Virus record (IMG/VR): IMGVR_UViG_3300032267_000595
Location: 1 to 25,348 of that record
DNA: 25,348 nt
Direction: 5' to 3' (one strand)
DNA from: a virus
Shown here piece after piece: positions 18,357 to 25,348 of the stretch. The notes under the pieces are model-generated. The model made no database searches, had not been told where the DNA came from, and worked only from the letters and a program-made list of their open reading frames with translations. The position numbers and the translations under genes are program-made. Numbering within the stretch: the stretch's first letter is position 1; each line of letters begins with the position of its first letter.

Positions 18357-19466
18357 TTAGAATGGGCCATACTCTTTGTTATAGCGGTTGGATGCCTTAC
18401 GAGCCGCCCTAATGTCCTGCTTTTCCGTGGTGTTCATCTCTGTTGTGGGTTCTGATGAACGGTCTTGGGGGGTATTGTCTCCCCGTAACTTTTGAAATGT
18501 ACCTTTTACCTTTTCAAACATCGTAGAACGAGTAGGGCCAGTCGGTTGTACAGGCAACTCTTGGGTGGTGGGGCCGCCACTATGGCCGATGTAGGCCGCC
18601 CACGGGTCTACGTCGTGTTCACTCATGTTGTTCCAGTTCGTTGGCACGGTACCGGTTCCTCCGGGTGTATTGAGTTCAGGTGGTGTTCCTTGGTTGGGCA
18701 TACCACGGCGTGTTGGCCCCATCGTCACGGGAGTGGAGGGAGGGGTAGGAGGTGGTGTTCCTTGGTTGGGCATACCACGGCGTGTTGGCCCCATCGTCAC
18801 GGGAGTGGAGGGAGGGGTAGGAGGTGGTGCGGGGGTTGTGGTTGTGGCCGTTCCCGTGGCGGCACCACGCTGGGCACCACGGCTACTGGGGGCGGGAGTT
18901 ACTGGCGAAGTGGGAGGAGCGGGTTGGGCTGTCGTAGTCGCGGGTGCTGGAGTGCTCGCTCCTGCTGACGCCCCAGCCCGTCGTTGCGTGCGACTGCTAG
19001 GGGCCGCTGCTGCTGGCGCGCTGGCGTTAGCGTTGTTTCTATTTTGAAGGGCTTTGCTGTTAGCGATTGACTGCTGCTGTTGCTGTATGCCCTTAGCGAT
19101 GGTGTTAGTAGCCCTAACACCTCTGACAGCATTGATACCATTTCCAAGCGTATTGACCGCTCTAACTGCATTACCTAATTCAAAGTTAGGGCCAGCGAGC
19201 CGCCTATCGAAGTTAGGGTTTATCCCTGCGTTAGGGACGTTACCCATCATTGTGCCTCTTGCATAACGAGGGCCAGAGTTGAGAGTTGAGCCTATGGAAT
19301 TACCATAAAAGCCACCACCGTATTTAGCACGATCTGAAGTGTTTTGGAAGTTGGAACTCCGTCCCGCTGCGAAGTCGTTCTGGGTCGACCAATAAAGCCT
19401 GCGGATGGCTATCTCAGGTCTGTTAAGGAAGGGGTCTCCTGTTTCAAAAGGGTTGTAACCAGCCAT
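18357..19466 (-). CDS. Low-complexity Pro/Thr/Ala-rich protein, putative virion or assembly protein (369 aa)
   Basis: ATG 19466 follows TGGGAGGTGTGTG and overlaps the previous stop by 1 nt. Residues 1-120 are Asn/Gly-rich (NPFETGDPFLNRPEIAIRR...), residues 130-250 are disordered Ala/Pro/Thr/Arg, and then a 24-residue unit (TMGPTRRGMPNQGTPPPTPP plus STPV) is exactly duplicated. The C-terminal 100 residues end in a basic helix (KQDIRAARKASNRYNKEYG). It has no enzyme motifs. Composition and position among other disordered genes suggest a structural or scaffold role, but that is inference only. Confidence 0.75.
   Translation of the reverse strand: MAGYNPFETGDPFLNRPEIAIRRLYWSTQNDFAAGRSSNFQNTSDRAKYGGGFYGNSIGSTLNSGPRYARGTMMGNVPNAGINPNFDRRLAGPNFELGNAVRAVNTLGNGINAVRGVRATNTIAKGIQQQQQSIANSKALQNRNNANASAPAAAAPSSRTQRRAGASAGASTPAPATTTAQPAPPTSPVTPAPSSRGAQRGAATGTATTTTPAPPPTPPSTPVTMGPTRRGMPNQGTPPPTPPSTPVTMGPTRRGMPNQGTPPELNTPGGTGTVPTNWNNMSEHDVDPWAAYIGHSGGPTTQELPVQPTGPTRSTMFEKVKGTFQKLRGDNTPQDRSSEPTTEMNTTEKQDIRAARKASNRYNKEYGPF
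18679..18822 (-). repeat. Exact 72-bp tandem duplication inside a coding region
   Basis: The 72 bases at 18679-18750 are repeated without change at 18751-18822, followed by 7 bases of a third start (GGTGGTG). It encodes two identical 24-residue units in frame. Identity even at synonymous positions means the duplication is recent. Confidence 0.95.
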
Positions 19467-19762
19467 CACACACCTCCCAGAGTGTTCATTGAGTACCTGC
19501 CGCTGCCGTCGAATGTTCCCTCTGTTAGTTCAGAGTGCATGACAGGTAGGCCAGACACCCACGACCTGAACGTCGGGGCGTAGCGGTCGGTGTTAAGGAT
19601 GTCCATCACGGTTGGCTCTTGCTTCACCAAACCCATGCGGTCGGGAAACAACTGCTGAGGCACGGCAGGACGAATGGCCCTGATGGTATCAGGGTCACTA
19701 ATGGCTGCTTCCAACGCTTGGTCGGTAAGCATCTCCTGACGGGACTGCCACGGGCGTGCCAA
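19466..19762 (-). CDS. Hypothetical protein (98 aa)
   Basis: The frame begins with TTG 19762 (MARPWQSRQEMLTDQALEAA) 5 nt after the preceding gene; an in-frame stop upstream excludes a longer start and ATG 19732 would lack a ribosome site. TTG is therefore the best but uncertain start. The product is helical at the N terminus and ends in a Gly/Ser-rich segment. No family recognised. The gene is tightly packed between neighbours and overlaps the next start by 1 nt. Confidence 0.6.
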   Translation of the reverse strand: MARPWQSRQEMLTDQALEAAISDPDTIRAIRPAVPQQLFPDRMGLVKQEPTVMDILNTDRYAPTFRSWVSGLPVMHSELTEGTFDGSGRYSMNTLGGV

Positions 19763-19767
19763 CCTGT

Positions 19768-19941
19768 CTACTTACCCTTTACTTTCTTAAGGTTAGGGTT
19801 AGCCTTCTTTGCAGCAGGGGATGCCTTACGTGCGCCAGCGGCAAGGATGGCACCAGCGCGTTCTTCGCTGATGCCCTGCTCCTTGGCGATCTTCTTCTGT
19901 GTGGTCTTGAAGCCGGGGTGTTCTTTGCTGTGCTTAGCCAT
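19768..19941 (-). CDS. Small basic Lys/Ala-rich protein (57 aa)
   Basis: On the minus strand ATG 19941 opens MAKHSKEHPGFKTTQKKIAKEQGISEERAGAILAAGARKAS and a Lys-rich tail (AAKKANPNLKKVKGK), with TAATG coupling to the previous gene. The segment KEQGISEERAGAILAAGARKA is helical. This make-up is common in small phage proteins near structural genes and can bind nucleic acid, but no role is established. Confidence 0.7.
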   Translation of the reverse strand: MAKHSKEHPGFKTTQKKIAKEQGISEERAGAILAAGARKASPAAKKANPNLKKVKGK

Positions 19942-20204
19942 TACTTACCCTTCTTCTGGATGTTCTTAAGGGCGTTGGATGCCCGCTTGTCTTCAGGAGT
20001 CTGGTTTAGTTTGGCGCGCTGTTTTGCAGCGTTGCTCGGGACAGCCTTCAGGTTCTTTGCCTTGTCAGCAGTTCCGGGCGTGGGATTCTTCACGGAGGCC
20101 CGCTTAGTGTTGTCTTCCTTATTAGGCAAAGTGCTGATCGTAATCTTCTTACGAGGGTTGTTGTCAGCGTCTTGGTCGTAGGGCCGGTTATTTGGGTTAC
20201 CCAT
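19941..20204 (-). CDS. Small basic disordered protein (87 aa)
   Basis: ATG 20204 has a near-perfect ribosome site (AAAAGGAGTAAAA) and an 8-nt overlap (ATGGGTAA) with the previous stop. The product is Asn/Lys/Pro-rich (MGNPNNRPYDQDADNNPRKK...) ending in a basic helix (QTPEDKRASNALKNIQKKGK). It contains no known motif. It ends with a TAATG overlap with the next gene. Confidence 0.7.
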   Translation of the reverse strand: MGNPNNRPYDQDADNNPRKKITISTLPNKEDNTKRASVKNPTPGTADKAKNLKAVPSNAAKQRAKLNQTPEDKRASNALKNIQKKGK

Positions 20205-20514
20205 TTTTACTCCTTTTAGTTGGGCGGGGGATTCCGTGCGGTGAAGCCGGGTCGGAATCGTCTGTTTGGTTATAGATGTGGTGGGCGGTTGCGCCTGCGG
20301 TGAAGTGGTCGTTACGAGTAGGGGTGTCGCCAACTACTTGAAGACCCGGGATGGGGCGTTGTATAGGACCTGCATCGTCAGAGGATTTCTCATTCCACTC
20401 TGTGTACTGGCGCTCTTCCTCTGCCTTCTTTACACGGTCAGAGGACGGGATGAAATTAGCCTTGCTGTTTTTTGGTGGAGTGCTCTTGGTTTTTGATTTG
20501 CGTCCGAACTTCAT
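20197..20514 (-). CDS. Hypothetical hydrophilic protein (105 aa)
   Basis: ATG 20514 follows GGAGGTGACCTC. The N terminus is very basic (MKFGRKSKTKSTPPKNSKAN) and the rest is polar with Pro, Asp and His, consistent with an unstructured protein. It is the gene before the small basic pair at 19768-20204 and shares their composition. Function unknown. Confidence 0.7.
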   Translation of the reverse strand: MKFGRKSKTKSTPPKNSKANFIPSSDRVKKAEEERQYTEWNEKSSDDAGPIQRPIPGLQVVGDTPTRNDHFTAGATAHHIYNQTDDSDPASPHGIPRPTKRSKNG

Positions 20515-20518
20515 GAGG

Positions 20519-21028
20519 TCACCTCCACGGGGGGGCAAGGCTCTTCAAACGGCTACGCCGTTGAGCGTCAATGATTGGTTGGTCTGCTGCACCCAACCCG
20601 CGGGAAACTCCCGCTGGCCCCATTTTACCATCATTAGTAAGATGGGTGGGCATCGCACCAGAAGGGGCGAACTTCATGCCCCTTGCTTCCAACTGTATAC
20701 CAGTAAGAAGATTGAACTCATCGGGCCAGATGTAGTCGCCCGTGTTGATGCGCTCACCCTTATGCACACCCCGCGAGTAAGAGCGGGTGTTGGTGCGCAT
20801 AACAGCCGCTGTCAGTTTGTCCTGACGACGGTTAGAAGTGGACGTGCCCAGATACCCGTCTGGGTACTGAACGTCAGGGGATGTGCCCCACGCCGATAGG
20901 CGTGCATCTTGTGGACTACGGAAGGTAGGAGCAGGCCCGAGAGGTGAGGAAGACTGAGCGGAACTCTGGGGGTCGTAACTGGTGTTCCACTGAGTGAAGG
21001 TCTGTTGGTTAGCCAAGGCCCATTCCAT
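20519..21028 (-). CDS. Hypothetical protein, possible virion component (169 aa)
   Basis: ATG 21028 overlaps the preceding gene by 20 nt. It has a polar, Gln/Ser/Pro-rich first 60 residues and a more ordered second half (LTAAVMRTNTRSYSRGVHKGERINTGDYIWPDEFNLLTGIQ, in parts). No motif I recognise. Its position in a set of disordered and basic genes favours a structural, not enzymatic, role, but this is only an inference. Confidence 0.65.
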   Translation of the reverse strand: MEWALANQQTFTQWNTSYDPQSSAQSSSPLGPAPTFRSPQDARLSAWGTSPDVQYPDGYLGTSTSNRRQDKLTAAVMRTNTRSYSRGVHKGERINTGDYIWPDEFNLLTGIQLEARGMKFAPSGAMPTHLTNDGKMGPAGVSRGLGAADQPIIDAQRRSRLKSLAPPWR

Positions 21029-21143
21029 TTCCCATGCCGGTCATGAAGCCGCCTTGGCCTCCACCGGTTACTGGGACTGGGCGAGGAAGTGGCTTCTTGG
21101 GGATAGCGGTAGTCTTCTTCTTCGCTTTCTTTTTCTCAGTCAT
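21009..21143 (-). CDS. Small Lys- and Gly-rich protein (44 aa)
   Basis: Minus-strand ATG 21143 opens MTEKKKAKKKTTAIPKKPLP then a Gly-rich tail (VTGGGQGGFMTGMGNGMGLG). It starts in an 8-nt overlap (ATGACTGA) with the previous stop and overlaps the next gene by 20 nt. Such a short Lys-rich head and Gly-rich tail suggests an extended nucleic-acid-binding peptide. No family known. Confidence 0.55.
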   Translation of the reverse strand: MTEKKKAKKKTTAIPKKPLPRPVPVTGGGQGGFMTGMGNGMGLG

Positions 21144-21285
21144 ACCAGTCCTCTGCTTTGTTCTTACGCTTCTGAAGTTTGGTTTCTCTTACCATAAACT
21201 TGCTGTACTTCTTAGAGTAATTAAAAGACGACATATCTTCTTCAACTTCTTTAAGATAGTCATCTTTAAACTGTCTGTTATTCAT
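21136..21285 (-). CDS. Small charged protein (49 aa)
   Basis: Minus-strand ATG 21285 opens MNNRQFKDDYLKEVEEDMSSFNYSKKYSKFMVRETKLQ and ends KRKNKAEDWYD. It is a charged helical protein. It is placed 15 nt after the large disordered gene and overlaps the next gene by 8 nt (ATGACTGA). It is more AT-rich than its neighbours. Unknown function. Confidence 0.55.
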   Translation of the reverse strand: MNNRQFKDDYLKEVEEDMSSFNYSKKYSKFMVRETKLQKRKNKAEDWYD

Positions 21286-21300
21286 ACAGTAACAACCATG

Positions 21301-23577
21301 TCACTCTTCGCCTTCAAATGTGTATCCCGGCTCGTACTTGACCTTAGCCTCTAGGTGGCCTGCGTTAAAGGACGACGTTCTCTTAGGGAGACCCCTTAAA
21401 AGACTTTGTGCGATCCCCTTATCCACCCCAGCAAGCATAGGAGCAGCAACTGCTGCGCCATAACCACTGAGGGAGGGAGACTGCTGCTGGATGTGTCTCC
21501 GTAGTAGAGAACCGGTGGTTGCCGCTTGGCGGGACTCGCTAGGAAGGGATGGATTAGTCCACCGTTGGTATTCAAAGTTTTTTGTAAGCCCCAGTTCTTT
21601 CATGTTGCGCCTGTCCCTACTGATGACAAGGTCGGCTTCCCTGTTAGCCTGAACCTGCTCAGCGCGGCGCTCCAGACCACCGGCTAGACCACCACCATCC
21701 CTAGGTGTCCGGTTTGGTGACGATGCTCCCCCGGTCTTTTTTGCACCGGTAGGCACTGAGGGATGTCCAATTAGAATGTTTCGTGCTGCCCCGCCATAGC
21801 CACTCATACCTTCAAACATCGTGGCAGACTGCCGCAGTCGGCGGGATTGCCACTTCTGAGGGGACATGGTCTGCTTCATCATCTCTTCGTGCTTCGTGTC
21901 TTCAGCCGCTCTTTGAGCGGCGAGGCGTTCTGACCTAGCAATGTCCGAGGGGAACACGTTCGTGGTGCGTGTGCCCATTGTTAGTTCTTCTGTGCCCTTT
22001 TCCTTCTGCTTAGCAGTAAGGTCAGTAGCCAGTTCGGTAGAACGGGTAACGCGCTTTTTGGATGACCGGGGTTTGGGGTTATAAGGGGTTACCGGTTCAC
22101 GGGGTTCGACTACCGCTTCGCGGAACGAGGTGGGGTCGTCAAACACAGGGTTTGATATGTCTTCCTCAACTCCAGTGGGCTTGGGTTCTGCGGTTGCTGC
22201 TGCGTGGGATGCAATCGCTGGGGCGGCTTCGGTCTTTATGATACGAAGTATTTCCTTCATATCATCAGAAGATGATAACCGTGCGGTTTGGTCTTCAAAG
22301 TCGTCAGGGTTGCGCTGCTCCAAAGACCGTTTACCTAGTTCTAGCCTCCTAGCGTATTCGGTTGGAACGCCGTTGACTGCGGCCACGTATTCCTCGGTAC
22401 GAGTGCCCGCGGGGGCTTCGGTAGAAGGGACAGGCGGCGGCTGAAGGGGGGTTCCACCACTGGGGTCCACAGAACGCCAAGCCATGTTTCTCTTACCCGT
22501 GCGGCTACGAGGACCGGGGTTTACTTCCTTCAGGGTGCGCACTATGCGTGTGGATTGGCCGGTTTCTTTGTCCATGTGCTCTGGGAATAGTGACTCTTCT
22601 ACCCACTCGCCCTCTTTGAATCCGGGTTTCCTACGGAACCTCTGTCGCGTAGGGCGTGGGAGTGTGGTGTCAGCGGGGCGCTTGGTGCGCTGAATAACCC
22701 CGGTCGACGGAACCTCGGTCTGCATCTTGCCAATCTTCTTGTTGATGTCAGTTGCGAGTTCGTATGCGGCTGTGGGGACCTCACCCTTGGGTGAATCTGG
22801 GGACACGGCAGGAAGCACGCCGCGCATCTGGCTAATCGCTGCACCAGCGTAGCCGGTGGTAGCGGGGGCTTGGTCCCTAAGGTGCTCGGAGAGAACCCTT
22901 TGCTTGTCAGCAAGGCGGGCTTTTTCTGTAATTGGGTTGGGCAGCCCCATAGCCTTTGCTAGGCGCCCTGCCCTAGCCTCTCTTTGAGGGGATTTATGTA
23001 CGTTTTCTCCAAACAAAAAGAGTGACCGCTGGACTTGACCTTCATACGTTTCTTCGCGTGGGGTCCCCTCTGAGGTGGTACCACGACCGACCAGTTCGGG
23101 TGGAACCGGAGTCTCCACTTCGGGAGTGTTGATTCGCTTGTAATCCTGTAGGTCGGGTGTGAGCACGTCGTAGTGCTTACGGAACATGATGCGACGCTTA
23201 CCAGTGCGCATCTCAGAGGTCTTGGCAAAGGGCTTACCAACTTGGTCAGACGCCTCACTTCGGTTAGAAGGCTTGGCGGGGGGACGCAGACGCAAATCTG
23301 CTATTTCCGCCCTGCGTTTGACAGTAGAAGCACGGGGGGTGGCGGTGCGCTCCCCTGCTTTAAGAGACTCGTGTGACTTCTTACGGGACGTTGTCTTACG
23401 CTCTTTACGCGCGGCGTCAGCCTCTGCTTTAGCGGCTGCCTCTTCCTCAGGTGACATTTTGGGCGCTGCGTCCCTTGCGGCTGCACGCTGGCGTGCGGCT
23501 TCCCGCGCCTCCTCACGTGTCTGAGTCTTTTTTAGTTCCTCTAACTTTTCATTGTCCTCAGGGGATATAGAAGCCAC
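21301..23577 (-). CDS. Large disordered protein with three GYxGAA motifs (758 aa)
   Basis: GTG 23577 follows AGGAGGACAGG. The N-terminal 100 residues are charged Glu/Lys/Arg/Ala (helical, coiled-coil-like); most of the rest is disordered and rich in Pro, Arg, Thr and Glu. Three spaced segments share G-Y-[AG]-[AG]-A in a similar setting of helical, Leu/Arg-rich sequence: GYAGAA (242-247), GYGGAA (593-598) and GYGAAV (705-710). No enzyme motif. It could be an internal virion protein, scaffold or injected protein; I cannot tell which. It is the largest gene of the window and lies just after SpoVS in the operon. Confidence 0.75.
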   Translation of the reverse strand: MASISPEDNEKLEELKKTQTREEAREAARQRAAARDAAPKMSPEEEAAAKAEADAARKERKTTSRKKSHESLKAGERTATPRASTVKRRAEIADLRLRPPAKPSNRSEASDQVGKPFAKTSEMRTGKRRIMFRKHYDVLTPDLQDYKRINTPEVETPVPPELVGRGTTSEGTPREETYEGQVQRSLFLFGENVHKSPQREARAGRLAKAMGLPNPITEKARLADKQRVLSEHLRDQAPATTGYAGAAISQMRGVLPAVSPDSPKGEVPTAAYELATDINKKIGKMQTEVPSTGVIQRTKRPADTTLPRPTRQRFRRKPGFKEGEWVEESLFPEHMDKETGQSTRIVRTLKEVNPGPRSRTGKRNMAWRSVDPSGGTPLQPPPVPSTEAPAGTRTEEYVAAVNGVPTEYARRLELGKRSLEQRNPDDFEDQTARLSSSDDMKEILRIIKTEAAPAIASHAAATAEPKPTGVEEDISNPVFDDPTSFREAVVEPREPVTPYNPKPRSSKKRVTRSTELATDLTAKQKEKGTEELTMGTRTTNVFPSDIARSERLAAQRAAEDTKHEEMMKQTMSPQKWQSRRLRQSATMFEGMSGYGGAARNILIGHPSVPTGAKKTGGASSPNRTPRDGGGLAGGLERRAEQVQANREADLVISRDRRNMKELGLTKNFEYQRWTNPSLPSESRQAATTGSLLRRHIQQQSPSLSGYGAAVAAPMLAGVDKGIAQSLLRGLPKRTSSFNAGHLEAKVKYEPGYTFEGEE

Positions 23578-23620
23578 CTGTCCTCCTAAACATAAAGTAA
23601 GAACTACAACAGTTTAGCAG

Positions 23621-23905
23621 TTACCGGGATACCGGTTTGAAAGAGATAGCGGAGATCGACTCACCGTTGTCTCCTTCTATGTCATCAAATCCTATAGTAA
23701 AAAGTAAATCAACTCCGCGGGGTGCGACGAACCCACGGGCGATAGCGCAAGCCTTCACGGCTTGGTTCACAGCGCTAGCGCCGATGGCGCGCATCTTGGG
23801 GGACTTACCTGCTACTACGGCTCGGGCGACAATCGACCCAACGCTTTGGGGATTGCTGCTGCCCGATACCTTGACGATGTCGTCTGCTTCAAAGTCGCTT
23901 GACAT
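23621..23905 (-). CDS. spoVS: SpoVS-family protein (Alba-like nucleic-acid-binding, 94 aa)
   Basis: The sequence follows the SpoVS pattern closely: VKVSGSSNPQSVGSIVARAV (11-30), then KMRAIGASAVNQAVKACAIA (37-56) and RGFVAPRGVDLLFTIGFDDI (57-76). SpoVS is a small protein of about 86 aa related to Alba, known from Bacillus sporulation and from Thermus and actinobacterial genomes; a nucleic-acid-binding function is inferred for the family. ATG 23905 follows TTCGGAGTAACCAT. It sits between the Hjc-like nuclease gene and the large disordered gene. The phage may use it as a DNA- or RNA-packing or regulatory factor. Confidence 0.9.
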   Translation of the reverse strand: MSSDFEADDIVKVSGSSNPQSVGSIVARAVVAGKSPKMRAIGASAVNQAVKACAIARGFVAPRGVDLLFTIGFDDIEGDNGESISAISFKPVSR

Positions 23906-23948
23906 ATGGTTACTCCGAACTTATAGAGGTTGTGTGTCGGAGTAAAGG

Positions 23949-24311
23949 TTAATGGTATCCAGCGGACTTGAGAAGGTCAATCAAGTCAGATAGCCGCATA
24001 ACAGCGTAGGTATCACCTAGGACAGTTTTCCCCTTACCGGGCCGCTTAACAACGAGCGCAGGAACGGCGTTCCCAAGTCTGGCAGCCTGCTCAACTGTGT
24101 CATTGAGCCAACTGCTCAGAGCGAACTGCTTCTGATTCTTGCACTGGAACGTCACCTTGCGTCCAGCGGAATTAGCAACACCGTTAATATCACCAGTGTC
24201 GTTAGTGCCAGATAGAGCAGGGCGGTGCGCGTGGATGAAGCCCTCACCTATGAGGTAATCCTTGATGAGGGTTTCAAACGACGTGCCTTTCTGTTTGGCG
24301 CGGTTGGTCAT
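23949..24311 (-). CDS. PD-(D/E)XK nuclease, Hjc/Mrr-like resolvase (120 aa)
   Basis: The first helix (NRAKQKGTSFETLIKDYLIGEGF, in parts) supplies E13. The catalytic segment GTNDTGDINGV supplies D41, and VTFQCKN supplies Q56-x-K58. This gives the E...D...QxK set of Mrr-type and Hjc-type nucleases, here with Gln in place of the usual Glu. At 120 aa it is a minimal nuclease domain. It likely resolves branched DNA during recombination or packaging. ATG 24311 overlaps the preceding stop by 4 nt (ATGA), so it is co-translated with the coiled-coil gene upstream and the Cas4-like nuclease before that. Confidence 0.8.
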   Translation of the reverse strand: MTNRAKQKGTSFETLIKDYLIGEGFIHAHRPALSGTNDTGDINGVANSAGRKVTFQCKNQKQFALSSWLNDTVEQAARLGNAVPALVVKRPGKGKTVLGDTYAVMRLSDLIDLLKSAGYH

Positions 24312-24802
24312 GGGCTGAACCTTTCGTTACGAGAAGTCCGAGGGAAGGCACTCACACGTCGTGTCAACTCCCTAGACAGCAACTGTGATCCGCGTTCGCA
24401 CCTATCGAACACAGATTCGACCATCTTCCTGTAGGCGCGAGCCTTACGGTGTTCCTCTTGCTGAGCGGTGACTCGGGGGTCGATGTCGCGGCGGGCCTTG
24501 GCGATGGTGACCCTGTCGCCCTTGGCCTCAACACCCCATTGCTCTATGAGCACCTTCGACTCCAGTATGCGACAGAAGTTCGCCTCGCGCTCCTCGGCTA
24601 CCTCCGCCTGAACCAACTCAGCCTTAGCATAAGAGACCCATGCCATGAACTCTCGATACGTATCCATAAGGTCCGCGTCGTCAAGGTCATCAAGATGCAC
24701 CGGGAGATCGGGAACACCGTCGCCGGGGCGGTCAGGGAACGAGAACTTGTAAAGGAACTTGGTAAGCGGTGGGTCTTGTTGCTCTCTGCTGATAACCCTC
24801 AT
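24308..24802 (-). CDS. Coiled-coil protein in nuclease operon (164 aa)
   Basis: ATG 24802 lies in an ATGA overlap with the Cas4-like gene and follows AAGGAGTGCTTCTC. Residues 45-145 are one long charged helix (LMDTYREFMAWVSYAKAEL, EEREANFCRILESKVLIEQW, AQQEEHRKARAYRKMVESV), strongly coiled-coil-like. The first 40 residues are proline-rich and acidic. It lies between two nuclease genes, so an accessory role in recombination is likely but unproven. No family I can name. Confidence 0.75.
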   Translation of the reverse strand: MRVISREQQDPPLTKFLYKFSFPDRPGDGVPDLPVHLDDLDDADLMDTYREFMAWVSYAKAELVQAEVAEEREANFCRILESKVLIEQWGVEAKGDRVTIAKARRDIDPRVTAQQEEHRKARAYRKMVESVFDRCERGSQLLSRELTRRVSAFPRTSRNERFSP

Positions 24803-25348
24803 GAGAAGCACTCCTTCTTGAAGGGGCAGAACTTACACCCAGAGCAGGTCTTGGATACTGCCCACGTAGGACGGTCGGGTGGAGTCTGGTCATCCAGATG
24901 CTTCATAACGAGTTTGCAGCCCTCCAGAAGGGGAGCGACCACCTCGGGGTTGAACTTGACCTCAAACTCTTTTACCTGTTGTGAGGGCTTCCACTCGTAG
25001 ATGAACACGATGGTGTCGACCTTGCGGCAGTGCATGTAGATGTTCCCCTGCCGAATGTGGGCGGGAAAGGGGGTCTTGATGTTTTTCCACACCTCATCAA
25101 GGGTGAGTTTCCCCGACTCGTAGTCAGCGTAGAGCGCTGGCTTGTCCCAGCGCACAGACCCGATACCCACGCTCTTTATCTCTATGAGGGCGCGCCCCTT
25201 GTCGTCCTCTATCTCCCCGTCAGCGTGGCCGATGATACGGTGCTCGTCATCCCGTAGGGGAACTTCACGGTAGGTGATGTCAATGCCGTGGCAGTCGGGG
25301 CACTCAAGGGGAGACTTGCCGAACCACGTCGTGCTGCACTCACGGCAG
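24799..25348 (-). CDS. Cas4/RecB-like PD-(D/E)XK exonuclease with Fe-S cysteines (partial, start beyond window)
   Basis: The frame is open to the right edge of the window (about 182 codons visible), so the start lies outside. The visible part begins with CRECSTTWFGKSPLECPDC, a zinc-ribbon-like or N-terminal cluster cysteine set. The nuclease motif follows: GHADGEIEDD (catalytic Asp codon at 25221-25219) and ALIEIKSVG (E-x-K, Glu codon at 25182-25180). It ends with CSGCKFCPFKKEC, the C-terminal Cys cluster of Cas4-like exonucleases that bind [4Fe-4S]. It likely degrades DNA ends during recombination. It heads an overlapping operon with the coiled-coil and Hjc-like genes. Confidence 0.85.
   Translation of the reverse strand, partial: CRECSTTWFGKSPLECPDCHGIDITYREVPLRDDEHRIIGHADGEIEDDKGRALIEIKSVGIGSVRWDKPALYADYESGKLTLDEVWKNIKTPFPAHIRQGNIYMHCRKVDTIVFIYEWKPSQQVKEFEVKFNPEVVAPLLEGCKLVMKHLDDQTPPDRPTWAVSKTCSGCKFCPFKKECFS

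Noticed and set aside
18679-18822. CRISPR-like array
   Set aside because: Two directly abutting 72-bp copies with no spacers, in frame inside a gene.
18492-19047. Gly/Trp- or Val/Gly-rich plus-strand frames
   Set aside because: They are antisense translations of the Pro/Thr-rich protein, including its 72-bp repeat.

Overview
This window looks like part of the genome of a tailed double-stranded DNA phage (or a closely related prophage) of an actinobacterium. Three things point there: two WhiB-family regulators, a family essentially confined to Actinobacteria and their phages; very dense small genes with 1, 4 or 8 nt start/stop overlaps; and typical phage genes (secreted lytic transglycosylase, HNH endonuclease, resolvase-like and Cas4-like nucleases, many tiny zinc-ribbon proteins). 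The host species cannot be named from the sequence. I see no rRNA, tRNA, CRISPR array, insertion sequence or integrase.

Layout. Positions 1-13107 form a block read entirely rightward; 13093-25348 form a block read entirely leftward; the two converge and overlap by 15 nt near 13.1 kb. The left block starts with translationally coupled small genes, including a DUF6197-like protein carrying 18 tetrapeptide repeats, a P-loop kinase-like protein, zinc-ribbon proteins and a helix-turn-helix protein (0-2.8 kb). Next come a secreted lytic transglycosylase (2.9 kb), acidic and cysteine-rich small proteins and a YubB-like protein (3.4-5.2 kb), then a MoxR-type AAA+ ATPase followed directly by a VWA protein with an HExxH motif (5.3-8.6 kb) and an SNF2 helicase (9-10.4 kb). 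The block ends with a GcrA-like HTH protein, a strong UUCG hairpin, an HNH nuclease, an MSMEG_6728-family (pyrimidine-dimer glycosylase-like) protein and a Cys/His zinc-finger protein.

The right block, read in its own direction from the right edge, begins with a recombination-like set (Cas4-like PD-(D/E)XK nuclease cut by the window edge, a coiled-coil protein, an Hjc/Mrr-like nuclease, a SpoVS homologue). It continues with long disordered proteins and small basic proteins that may be virion or assembly factors, a zinc-ribbon protein, a HAD-like protein lacking its nucleophile, a 476-aa conserved unknown, a WhiB, an excisionase-like HTH, a GT-B glycosyltransferase, a second WhiB and a cytidine/dCMP deaminase.

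The most unusual signals are: (1) a dispersed 13-bp palindrome, TGTAAC-N-GTTACA, found about nine times in the left block and essentially absent from the right block, three times overlapping a stop codon; (2) the 18-unit, 12-nt repeat at 701-916, whose third codon positions are almost frozen while first and second positions vary; (3) recurrent 8-nt NTG-NCTGA gene overlaps; (4) the MoxR/VWA/metallopeptidase-like pair; (5) a phage-borne SpoVS; and (6) a WhiB gene with a palindrome inside its apparent promoter and a possible leaderless start.
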